From assembly GCA_028023455.1 (NCBI GenBank), contig JAQFVV010006273.1, positions 4,631,128 to 4,695,127 of the forward strand: a stretch of DNA of 64,000 bases, given 5' to 3'. This document shows positions 48,641 through 59,318 of the stretch, piece by piece. Position numbers and translations under genes: made by a program. Source of the stretch: Epiperipatus broadwayi (taxonomy: Eukaryota > Onychophora > Udeonychophora > Euonychophora > Peripatidae). Under the pieces are notes generated by a model. It searched no databases. It was not told the DNA's origin and worked only from the letters and a program-made list of their open reading frames with translations. Positions within the stretch are counted from its first letter, which is position 1. Each line of letters opens with the position of its first letter.

Positions 48641-49742
48641 GCGTTGATTATCTCTAAACTTCTTTGAAGTGGATCATAAATTTTATTAACTAATATATCT
48701 TAATAACTATCTTTGGGTTGAACAACTGCCAATAGTTATTTTATATAGTTTAATTGTTATAAAATTCATTTTAATAATTGATTGACTGGGAATTTAAAAT
48801 AGATGTATAGGATTAGTTGATCATGATTCAATAAATATCCAATAGAAATTTATTGTATATTTGATATAGTGATATGATTTGATATTAAAAATGCAAGATT
48901 ATCTAATAGATTCATTATAATGTGTTCTTGTAGGTATTTTATTTTAATATATAATTTAAGCAATAATTGTATATTGATATAAAGTAGAACATAAATATTA
49001 TGTAACATTTTATTAAACTTAATATGAAGCTGGTTAATGGTTTTATTATATTTAATCATGAGAGATAATGCGAGTTTATAAAACATTCTATAAATGTTAT
49101 CATAACCATTTAGAAACTAATTTATTTAGGTAGAGAATATCATTAAATTTTAACATAAATTTACATTACTATATATAATATTTGATTAGTAAACGTATAT
49201 CAGAACTTAGTTATTTATTGATTTGAATTTGGTTTCATTCAATTATAAATTAAATAGATATCTTAGGCATATATCATTGTTTAGAACAATGATATGTGAT
49301 TTCACTACTTATCATAATTTATTTTGGGATAGTGAATTGATGTAGTTATATCTGAAGTGAGGATCTTGTTTGATTTCTTTTGTTTTAAATGCTATTTGAA
49401 TAAATTAGGTTTTAATAATGATTATCATTAGTATTTTACTTTTGTGCAGTGGCAATCTAAATAATTATTTATTGGAAATATTATTATTGCATGGTGTGGC
49501 CAATGACTGAGCTAGATGATTTTAGACAGGTTATAATAGAGTTACTATTTATTGATGCATGTTTTGCTCTGTTATAAATAATATTTAAACTATAAGGGCA
49601 TTTCTTCATTATCTTTTATTTTCATTTTGTGTTAGTAATAGATGGTTGTGTAAAAAACTATAGGGCAATTTCTTTTATTTTATGACAAATGCTGACCAAA
49701 CCAATATAGATAAATAGTGGGGTAGAAGATACATTATTATCA

Positions 49743-49951
49743 TTACAAAATGGCTACTCATTGCTGGCCAATGATGATTACATACAAATGGTGATCATTA
49801 CAAAATGTCACATCACTTTGCAGCTGTTACAAAATGGTGCTCCATGTCTAGGCTAGATTTATTTTATTGTAAATGATGACTCAATTCTGAGATATACTAA
49901 AGTTTTTGTATTCTCATCCCATATTGTAATCATTATCCTGTTACAAAATGG
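49743..49951. repeat. Degenerate short-period repeat around TTACAAAATGG
   Basis: The word TTACAAAATG(G) occurs at 49743, 49798, 49827 and 49941. Spacings of 55, 29 and 114 bp are near multiples of about 28.5, and weaker copies are visible between them (near 49772 and 49863). This suggests a decayed tandem array of about seven units. It lies 350-550 bp upstream of the gag-like ORF. Confidence 0.5.
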
Positions 49952-50295
49952 AGCAACAACTTTAGGGCCTAATTAACTGATTAAAGATCTAGGTTTGGAT
50001 CTCATATACATGCTGACATATGATATTGTATTTATGTACATTAATGGAGTTTTATAACTGATTGTATTATGTTAAGGGATGAAATAAGATATTTAGAATT
50101 TTATTGTTATTGTCATTCTTGGTGAATTTTATTGATGGCTGAGAGGTTGAATGGGTAGACATGTTCTATGAAAGAATAACATCACAACATATAACATATG
50201 GAAGAATAAATAAAGTCAAAGTATTTTATAATTTATTCTGATAACCAAGAAAAAAAGGAAAATATATTATATTTTCTATAGAGTAATAAGTAAAG

Positions 50296-50790
50296 ATGGA
50301 AACCAATAAGGTAGAAGCCTTATCAGAACCAAAGGAGGTTTCTTTAAAATGCTGAGAGAATTGATGGAAAAGATGAATAATAAATTTGATGATATAAGGA
50401 GAAAAAATAAAGAGTTAAGAAAAAATGTGAATAATAAATTTGGAGATATAAGTAGAAAAAAATAAAGAGCTAAGAAGATCTAAATAATAAATTTAGAGAA
50501 CTAAGTGAAAATATAAGTAAAGGAAATAGAGAACTAAAAGAAAATATAAGTAAGGGAAATAAAGAGCTAAGAAAATAGATAGAATAATAAATTTAAAGAT
50601 ATAAGTAGAAAAAATAAAAACTAAGAGAAGATATAAATAACAAAATTTATATATTCAAAATTGAATTGATTGCTACTAATCCAATGTTTGATGAGTTTAA
50701 AGACAATGTGGATATTAAGTTGAAGGAACCTGGTGAAAAATATGATCATAGGTTTAATGAATTCACTGATCAAATAAATACCTGAGATCG
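50296..50790 (+). pseudogene. Retrotransposon gag-like coiled-coil protein relic
   Basis: From ATG 50296 the sequence reads METNKVEALSEPKEVSLK and, after a one-base slip, MLRELMEKMNNKFDDIRRKN and KELRKNVNNKFGDISR. Imperfect repeats of about 54 bp beginning 'aataataaattt' follow to 50640, encoding further N-N-K-F..I/L heptad segments, and then ELIATNPMFDEF and KLKEPGEKYDHRFNEF near 50670-50780. A short leader followed by a long charged coiled coil resembles gag proteins of some invertebrate LTR retrotransposons, but no capsid or zinc knuckle, pol or LTR pair is visible. At least four frameshifts or stops. A different coiled-coil protein is possible. Confidence 0.4.
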
Positions 50791-50799
50791 AACTTTGCT

Positions 50800-51735
50800 A
50801 TCTTAATATTTAATTTAAGTGCAATTTGTATCTTGACTAAGCACAAGCTTAATTTCAAATTTTAAGTTTGTTTTTCCATAGATGTGATGTGATATGTAGA
50901 TGCACCCAATAATAAATTTATGGTTATAAGGTTTCTTGAGAAAAATAAAATAAAATGTGTACTTTGTAGTTGGAATTTGTTGTCTATTTCTAAGTTTTTT
51001 TTATATATTTCTGAGTACAATACTTTATCTTAAAATCTTACCCATTCTGGATAAGTTTTTTTAATTAAAACTTTTATGAAAATTATATTTTCATTAGTAT
51101 TGCTTCTAATTTTAAGATTATCTGAAAATCTCCCAGCAGACTGATCTAATGAAAGATTTGATAAAGTTATAATTATTGGCATACCTGAGGAAAAAATGTA
51201 AATCTATTAATTAAAAATTGCTGGATTATCTAAATTTAAAATTGTAATCACTGGTTTTCTAATTAAAGAAAATTCTGAATTCTTGAGTAAGGAAAATGAA
51301 TTTCATTCACCAGCATTAACTCATAGCCATTGTACATTTAATCTTGCCAGATAAATGACCAACAACAAAAGCCAACTTCTACTACGACTGTAGAAGAAAT
51401 GCACTTTTTCCTGCCTAATGGAGCAGTTTTAAGATAAACTCTTAATACTTGATCAATGAATCTAAGAAGACCTGTCTACATACATAATCTAATTTCACTT
51501 TTCCAAAAAGTAATAGCCCTTGACCAATTTTATCCTGGACTTAACTGTTTTATTAAAACATTGCCAGTTAGTTAGTGACATATAAGAAAGGGTGTAATTT
51601 TACATTTTTATTTTTATCCATTGTATAATTCTTTTAATATCTTTTATGTATTATTGTATTTTTTTATTATATTAGTAATATTTCTATTTTCAAATCCTAT
51701 TGCAGTTGACAGTTGATAAGTTTAATTTTAATAAT
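50800..51735. other. AT-rich DNA, nothing recognised
   Basis: No pol-type coding sequence follows the gag-like relic. No repeat partner found. Confidence 0.5.
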
Positions 51736-51752
51736 AAACTAGTTATTTCTAA

Positions 51753-52316
51753 TTGTATTTATATATTGGACTATTTCCATCATCTAATATGAGTATTGAA
51801 TGTCATTAAAAAAATTAATTTTATTTAAATTATTCCAAATACATTCAACTGTTAGTAATAGCATACAGGTTAGTATACACACACTGTTTCAAGAGATATT
51901 ATTCTCCCATTTTCTTCACATTCTTGCTGGCCTGACCAGTGACAATATTAGCATGGGAATCAAACCTGGACTCTTAGATTCTTGATTGTTGAATTTTAAG
52001 GTTAACATTCTAACTAATTAGTCTTTGGCAGGATGGCTCAGTTGGTTAGAGATTACTTTAAAATTCAATACATAAGGATCTAAAGGTTTAGGTTCAATTC
52101 CCATGTACTATCACTGGTGAAGCCAGCAACACCTAAAGAAGAGGGCAGAATATCTGTTGAAGAAACGTTGTGCATATATTAACAGTTGAATGTATTTGAA
52201 ATAATTTAAATAAAGTTAAATTTTTCTAAAGACATTCAACACTTTTATTAGATGATGAAAATAGTCCAACATATAAAAACAACTAAAACACCATTATCAC
52301 AAACCTTCAGGAATAT
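51753..52316. mobile_element. Inverted SINE dimer inserted as one unit
   Basis: Two copies of the longer tRNA-derived SINE lie head to head: minus at 51753-52022 and plus at 52018-52316. In the plus copy the A box TGGCTCAGTTGG (52034-52045), B box GGTTCAATTCC (52091-52101) and a body with 'actggtgaagccagcaa' and 'gaagaaacgttgtg' are clear. The minus copy carries the complements ('gctggcctgaccagtgac', 'gggaatcaaacctgg'). Both 3' ends finish at 'atagtccaac'/'ggactattt'. The whole pair is bounded by an exact 15-bp direct repeat, ACTAGTTATTTCTAA, at 51738-51752 and 52317-52331. The 61-codon frame at 51800-51985 is incidental. Confidence 0.8.
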
Positions 52317-52358
52317 ACTAGTTATTTCTAAAATTAACTTTTTTCTCCCTTGTAAAGA

Positions 52359-52390
52359 TTTTTTTTTTTTTTTTGAAAAAAAAAAAAAAA
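52359..52390. repeat. T16-G-A15 homopolymer hairpin
   Basis: Sixteen T, one G and fifteen A in a row, a perfect self-complementary tract. Read length errors are common in such runs, so exact counts are uncertain. Confidence 0.9.
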
Positions 52391-52399
52391 GAAACAAAG

Positions 52400-54555
52400 T
52401 AAGTTTTTCCCCTCCACTTTCATGATTGTTATTTAGAATCCAGATTATTTTAGTGAGAACTTTTTTAAAAAAAATTGTAAATTAAAATGAATTTTTTTTT
52501 TTAGTGTCTAGATATATTGATAATTAAAATTATATGCGACTCTATATATAATATATTGATAATTAATAATGTCATAAAGATTTCAAAATCATCATTACAT
52601 ATTTTTATTGACCTAGATAATATGTGTGCATAAATTTTTTATACATAAATTGTTATATGAATTGTTGGAAATTTCTTGAAAGCCTCTATGACATACATGT
52701 CTGAAAGTAAAGAAATAGATACATGTGCGCGCGCATGCTGGTATAAAATGATCCCTTATATGTCCAATGTGAAGTTTTATTATATGTTCTGCCCTGTGAT
52801 TTATTCTTCTAATTACCACTATAGGTAGGGAGATTTTTGATATTTTTGCATCAGGTGAAATGATCTTTTCTTTTCATGCTCATTTATATAAGTTATTATT
52901 ACGTGTTTAAACCCATGATTTATTTACCACTTAAAATTTGTAGTCCTTATTGTTTTTTTTTGCATTGAGATAAAGTGCTTTTCCTTCCCCAAGCTTTTGT
53001 ATGTTTTCCTTTATAACATTGGTTATTTGTGGGCCTAATTATTGTTGCTTCTAATTTTTGCTTTTTGTGGTGGGTTCCAATACACAGCATATATGCTTTG
53101 TTTTATAATTGTCAGCACGTGTGAAACAGTAACCCTTTGTGTGCATGTTTTGTTAATAACAAAAATAATTATTATTGTCTAAAAAAAATTTAAATCACCC
53201 GTAGTATTATTATTATCACACATACAAAAAATTATTATTATTTTGACTTAATTTGATTATTTAAAAAAAGGGATACATAACAGTCATTAATTATTTTTCT
53301 TTATTTTTATTTGTAAACACAATACTGAAAAAAAAAAAACCCATTCATCACTTTAAAAATTGTCTAAAGTTTTCAGTTTCTAAAAGAGTAACACATTTTT
53401 TGTTTTGTTTTTACCGAACAGCAACAATAAAATAAAAATAAAAATAGAACATTAATTTAATCAGTGATTAGTGGCTCTCCAGGTATGCGTAAAAAAATAA
53501 TAGATGGGATACTAAATAATTACTAAAATATTTGTATAAAGAATAATCTTAATATTGTCGGGCTAAAAGAAACTATTAAAAATCTCTGCTCAAAAGAGAT
53601 ATCAAATATATCTGTTTAAACAATTTGAAGTCGTGCAAACATATTCAGAATCACGATTTAAAAGACATAAATAGTTTGTCTATTGACAGAGTTTATAATA
53701 AGATCAGATTCAAAGCTCATAAATAAGTTAATGACAACAAGATAAAGTATGTGGAAATATTCCCAGAAAAATAAGAGTAAGAAGTATACACCAGATCTGT
53801 AGTGTAAAAAAGAAAACTGATCTCCATAATGATAAGAAACCATAAAAGATTCTAACCTATCAGATCTGAAAAATAAAAGGAAATAAAATTTCCTATCTAT
53901 CTAAAGAATTATATATTAAATTTATTAAGCGCAAGCTGATAATATAATAATAACGCGAAAGGCTAAAACCTTTGACTGATACGCCTTATTAAACTGGTCA
54001 AAAATCTATTATTTTTCTGAAGTGGGAAAATAATGTATACGGATATCACTTATATACGTAGATGTTATAAACCTATATAAATAATCACAATTATGATTTC
54101 TAATATAAATTTAAAAAAAAAATGTTTGCAGTTATCAAAACGGATACATAAACAGTGCCTATGTGAAAAATTAAAAGCAAATAGTTTTAATAAAACAAAA
54201 TGATCACAGAAATTTGTAGCAGTCATAAACTGAATTAGTTACATTTTCATTTACCATTGTCAAACTCTCTCCTCTCACAACTTTGACGCCATGCATTTCA
54301 GACAAATACAATAATGATTATTACTAATCATTTTCGAAACTAGAGATTATCTCTAGCACAGATATAAACTTTAAATCTCAGTTAAAGATTAATTAAAAAA
54401 AAACTGAATTAGGTGAATTTGTAGGAAAGTCTAGAATAGCAAACTTATCCAGAAAACAATGAATTGACAGCCATACATATATAACCTATATTTATGCAAT
54501 CTGTATTTATATGACACCTGATTAAAAAATTATTGAAACTGGTGTTAAAAGGCCA
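52400..54555. other. AT-rich DNA, nothing recognised
   Basis: No element identified. The minus-strand open frame at 52613-52819 and others here show no domain. A small GC-alternating tract 'gtgcgcgcgcatgc' is at 52725. Confidence 0.5.
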
Positions 54556-54572
54556 CTCAAGAAAAGTAAAGA

Positions 54573-54683
54573 TGTCAAGCATTGGTGGTCGAGAGGTCAG
54601 CACAACTGCCTTAAAAAGCAGTTGTCCCGGGTTAGGGTTCCGCTTCCCAGCCGATGCTATGACATATAAGAGTAAAAAAGAAA
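54573..54683 (+). mobile_element. tRNA-like short retroposon with A-rich tail (copy 2)
   Basis: Begins TGTCAAGC; the tRNA-like part is 54579-54657 with acceptor strands GCATTGG and GATGC, the A-box region 'tggtcgagaggtcagc', anticodon-type stem 'caactgc...gcagttg' and a T-arm disturbed by a small duplication ('gggttagggttccg'). It ends with TGACATA and an A/G-rich tail. A 14-bp target duplication with one mismatch flanks it (AAGAAAAGTAAAGA at 54559, AAGAAAAGCAAAGA at 54684). The 89-codon minus-strand frame here is a shadow. Confidence 0.8.
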
Positions 54684-55012
54684 AAGAAAAGCAAAGATAG
54701 GAGCAGCTACTCATATATCATGGAAAATTATTACACATATGTTAAAGCCGATATAGAAACTTTTATTTGTTTAATCCTTAGGTTTAACTGATGATTATAA
54801 ATTTAAGTTGTATTGTTTATCACATCTGCATTTATTTATATCATTTATACTATTTGAAATATATGTCATTTTATAAATAAAATAAATTATTTAATCAAAC
54901 TATTATGTAGAATGAATGCTTTGCAATTTTTATGTTCAAAAATCATCTGGTCATGCTGATGCATAGACAATTTGTAAATCCTTAATGATAATTTCAAGAA
55001 TTACTGCAGGCC

Positions 55013-55100
55013 TGTCAAGCATTCGTGCTCGAGAGGTCAGCGACAGCTGCTTACAAGCAGTTGTCCCGGGTTCGCGTCCCGGCTGATGCTATGACACATG
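55013..55100 (+). mobile_element. tRNA-like short retroposon without tail (copy 3)
   Basis: An 88-bp unit, TGTCAAGC to TGACACATG, with an exact 16-bp duplication on both sides (AGAATTACTGCAGGCC at 54997-55012 and 55101-55116). The tRNA-like part (55019-55089, 71 nt) has the best arms of the three: anticodon stem CAGCTGC/GCAGTTG and an intact T-arm CCGGGTTCGCGTCCCGG with B box. One acceptor pair is mismatched, and the anticodon loop is one base short if that stem is taken at full length. There is no 3' body or poly-A, so the unit is almost only tRNA. Confidence 0.85.
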
Positions 55101-55352
55101 AGAATTACTGCAGGCCGATCATAGCAATATTAGATGGTTCTTCTTACAATTCTTCAGTCTTAATTTATTTTAAATAATTTGAATTATCACTGAATGACAT
55201 CAAAGTCAATAATCAGAGAATTGAGTGTTGTCTATGAACCTTATGGTCATTAAAAAATGAAGATCATTTCCTATATTTGTTTACAAAGATTATTCGTACA
55301 GACGTGTTTCCAGTAAAGCCCAATAGGTTTCAATTAAGAGCTATTTTTTATT

Positions 55353-56080
55353 TGGAAAGAGAATGCAAGATTTTGATATAAAATTTACTAGATTCGCCGT
55401 ACTGATGGATGTGTATTTTGAGTAGCCCGAATAAGTTCGTTTATCATCTGAATAATAATCACAGTAAAAACAGGTGTAACAATAAAGACTCGTATTGGCT
55501 TGCTCGATTCTTTTCTTTTAATTCTTTAAAATTATTTTCTTTGGTTTACTAGCATACTTCATTTTGAAATCATTTTTTCCTATTAAAATTGTTTTTTAAA
55601 TGTATATCTGTAAATACATTTCATTTTCTTAACATAAATGTATGGAAAATGATTTCCTAGGAAATAAGACTTTTAAAAAACGTAAAATTATTTCTGGTTT
55701 CTACATCAAATGGTATTGTAAAAAGAGAAGGCGAGATTTTAAGATATTACATTTAATAGATTCACCGAACTGTCGGATGTGTGTTTTGAGCAGCGCGTTT
55801 AAGTTCGTTTGTCGTCTAAATAATAATATCGATAAAAACAGGCGTATCAATAAAGACGGCGTATTGCCCTACTCGATTCCCTTCATTTAATTCTCTAAAA
55901 ATTATTTATTTTTGTTTACTAGCATATTTAATTTTGAAATCGTTTTTTCCTATTAAAATTGGTTTTTAAAATATATATCTGTAAATACATTTTATTTTGT
56001 TAACATAAATACTTCTCTAGAAATGGAAAAGGATTTCCTAGGAAGTAAGGTGGGAAAAAAACGGAAAATTATTTCCGTAT
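55353..56080 (+). repeat. Tandem duplication of a 365-bp unit
   Basis: Unit A (55353-55712) and unit B (55713-56080) are direct repeats, about 80% identical by eye. Shared blocks are 'gattcgccgtactg'-like, 'taagttcgttt', 'caataaagac', 'ctcgattc', 'tttactagcata', 'tttttcctattaaaatt', 'atctgtaaatacatt' and 'gatttcctaggaa'. The 'aataaagac' followed by a GC-richer stretch looks like the polyadenylation region of an LTR, but no TG...CA ends or internal retroelement were found. An 82-codon frame in unit B (55642-55890) has no recognisable domain. Confidence 0.75.
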
Positions 56081-56089
56081 AAATAATTA

Positions 56090-59000
56090 CTTCAAGTCTA
56101 ATAAGTTCACGATTTATTTCGAAACTAGACATTTTTTAATTAAAAAAAACAAACAAATGTTAATTCTGAAAGATTATTTTACATTATATTAGGAATTTCC
56201 AACTTTAATTGTTTTCATAATATACAATATATATATAGTTATGACAGCAGTTTATAAATCTTTAAAAGTTCCGGTCACTCGCAAATTAAAGTTAACTAAA
56301 TCACAACAGATAAACAAGGTACAGTAATATGTCTTCACTCATATTTTAGAAATAAAAACGGGAATGTATATTTAAGTTGAAAAAATATCAGTTTAATGTA
56401 ATATTGGCAATTATTTTTAAAAAAATTGTTGAATGATTAAAACATTTTATAGTCGTGAGTGTGTTTGCCTAGACTTCTATAACTGTTTATAAAAGGGAGG
56501 TGGAAAAAAAAAAACAGTGTCAACTCGCATACTTGCAGGTCAAACTTTTCTTCCATAAAAAAATAGGTGGAAAAATATACCTATCATGCTAATCATTTAT
56601 GGCTAGTCAGAAATTTTATGGTCTTTTCACTTGTATTTTACTCTACAGCTAATGACTAGATACTCATTTAGCAACCAAGAATTAGATAAAGAATTGACTA
56701 CCTGAATAAAAATAAAAATTTACAGGTATTCAGTTGATTTAAAAATAGCCATATTTTATCTTAATTTAAATCTCATTTTGTGGGCTTAGACGCAGAAGAG
56801 TTAACCTCTATGCTAATAGCCTCATATACATTAAAGAGCTATAGTAATAGAAAAGGCAAGCAGTAAAATGTTAGAGTGCTGATTGATTTGTATGATGGTA
56901 GTAGCATATTGATATAAATTTAATTTGTCTTTTTGAATTTATTTGAAGTTTATTTTATAATTGAGCATGCAATATTGAGCCATTCATAGTATTTGGGAAT
57001 GCCAATTTTTTAGTTTGCCTAAAGTGTGTAAAAATCTCAAGGTTTTATCTATATGTATATATTATTAACCATGTTATGAAAATTCTATTTAGGATATCAA
57101 TTAATATGATTGAACCAATAATACAAAAAATTATTGGTAATGAATATATATATATGAATATAAAATTTAAAAGAAGTACTGGAACAAGAAAAACTACTTT
57201 TATTTTATTCTCAAAATACTAATTAAATCTTTATAGCATCAATAATCCATTTGCTATTTTGATGAAGGATGCATGGCAAGTGTTTTAGCTAGTGACATGT
57301 AAACTAAATCACAGAAAACTAAAGAGGCAATGTGATTGTTTTAAAAATGATCATTTGTTGGAGATGTGCAATGAATTTAATATTTGCATGTGTAGATAAT
57401 AAATACCACTTATTAAATTAAAATAATATTTAATTGAAAAGATTTGTACTAAAATTTGAAATATATATATATTGTAGGGTAAGACCCAATTATTCCTGAA
57501 AAAAAAATGGTCGAGAAAATTTTTTTCTATGTGTGTTTGTTTTAATCAGCTATGTATATTTTTCATTGGAAAATCGTTGATAGAATACAGAAAAGAAAAT
57601 TAACTGGAATGAAGTAAAATTTTGATTTCTGCTAATTTTAGCTATATATTAGGGATCAACTTCTAGCTATGTGTGTGGGCCTATGTGCGTGAGTAAACAA
57701 TCTAGTTTAGAAGCTTTTATACAAGTGAAGAACATTAATTAATATTTCAAGTTTTAATTTTATGTAACAGTTTTTTTAAATTTATATATATGTTAATATT
57801 CTAGAAAGAAAAGGAGAGAAAAAGAGACAAACTCATGTGTAAAATCAAAGAGACCGCTAATGATCGTTTTTGACCACCAAACGACGAGTTTGCACTCAGC
57901 TACTAATTAATCATAAGTTGACTGTTTCAAGATAAAAATATTTCAAATCACCCAAATGCTAATGTAATTAAGGGACCAGTGCCATCAGTAAACCAAAATG
58001 AATAAATATCAGAGAAAAGCTGAAACAGGACATTATTATTATTTTTTTCTAGGATTGGTGTCACCAATTCATTTCAATTATTTTATTGTGGAAAATTTAA
58101 AAAGATATGCAGTGCTGAACTCTAGATTATCCCACTGAAACCCAAGCACATCTGAATGGGAGACCATATATACATATCCAAGGCTGACCATGTAATAAGT
58201 GATGAATACAGTGTCTACAATGTCTCTTACCTTCATCCACTTTGGGAAAGAAAATATCAGGGGAAGGGAAAATCATGAAGAAAACCTATTCTGATTCAAA
58301 TCCAGGATTTCTGTGAATAAGTTTATGCCTATACCATAAATTTTCTATCATCTTAACAACCATGTTGAAAATAATAACCAGGCTAATTGCGTGTGATAAT
58401 CAATGTGTCATCTATACATATACTTATCCATAGTGCGTATTTAAAAGCTGGTTAACATTACTTCACAAAATGCAGGAACTCAAGAAATCAGTAATATACA
58501 AACAAATTTTATTAATTATTGACATTTCATTTTTTTCCCAATCCTCTCTCTCTCCTCCAAATATTAAAATAGGTCTTAGCGATTAAGGGCTTTGTTATTG
58601 CTAAAGATTATGTTATCATTTTCTTACTATTTTTATTTCAATTGTTTATCAATGATTATATATATTGTACCAATATTGAAATGGGCACATTTAATTTTAT
58701 ATAAAAAAATTATTAAAATAATAAATAAGTTATAAAAATCTAAAAGGTTGCTTTAAGTAAACAAAATCAGTTTGCTGTCATAAAAGTTTAAGAGTTTATT
58801 ACAGTTTGTTTTCAAAAAAGATATGAATCAAATAGTTTTCCATCGCTAGTTTTTGAAATAAAAAGCTACAATTAATTAATCAGAAGGGGAGAGGGGTGTT
58901 TTGTTAGAAAAGATAAACTAAAGGTTTTATAAAAAGGAAGTAAAGAGTTTTCTTATTGGTATTCGTAAAATATAAATAATTTAAAGTTTAAAAAATACAA

Positions 59001-59205
59001 ATCTCTTTTCATTCGAATTAAAGAAAAATAATCTTAAAACTAGTAATATATGTGCAGTGGTAAATAAATAAAAAATGTATGCGTAATAAATATTAAAATG
59101 AAATAAAAGAAGATTATCATTAAAAAACACGGCAATGGCTATTAATTAAAAATATAAAGCAATACGTCTGCATGGCTATTATTAATTAAACAATCTTCAA
59201 AAACA
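56090..59205. other. AT-rich DNA, nothing recognised
   Basis: No gene or repeat partner identified in about 3.1 kb. Confidence 0.5.
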
Positions 59206-59285
59206 CATTGTCAAAGGATTAATTGCTAAAGAATTTCAACAACAGATATTTGCCAGAGGATATTAAAGGGACAACACGTCGTCGG

Positions 59286-59318
59286 TATAAATACTGAATA
59301 TTTTATTGGACAATCAGT
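59286..59318 (+). promoter_or_regulatory. TATA box plus initiator, best candidate promoter in the window
   Basis: TATAAATA at 59286-59293 and an initiator TCAGT at 59314-59318 whose A (59316) is 30 bp from the TATA start, the canonical distance for polymerase II. TCAGT is the classical arthropod-type initiator and is also common in LTRs. The region upstream (59265-59285, 'gggacaacacgtcgtcgg') and the 350 bp downstream are markedly less AT-rich than their surroundings. Confidence 0.5.

Noticed and set aside
48850-49086. 78-codon minus-strand ORF, considered as a gene or as inserted mitochondrial DNA.
   Set aside because: Asn/Ile/Leu/Lys-rich low-complexity translation; no mitochondrial protein or rRNA motif recognised.
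55019-55089. A functional tRNA gene.
   Set aside because: Flanked by an exact 16-bp target duplication, with an acceptor mismatch and an irregular anticodon loop; two relatives have damaged T-arms. These are retroposed copies.
58085-58180. 5S rRNA-derived SINE, suggested by 'gaatgggagacc'.
   Set aside because: Only about 12 bases match the 5S internal region; the rest does not align, so it is not supported.
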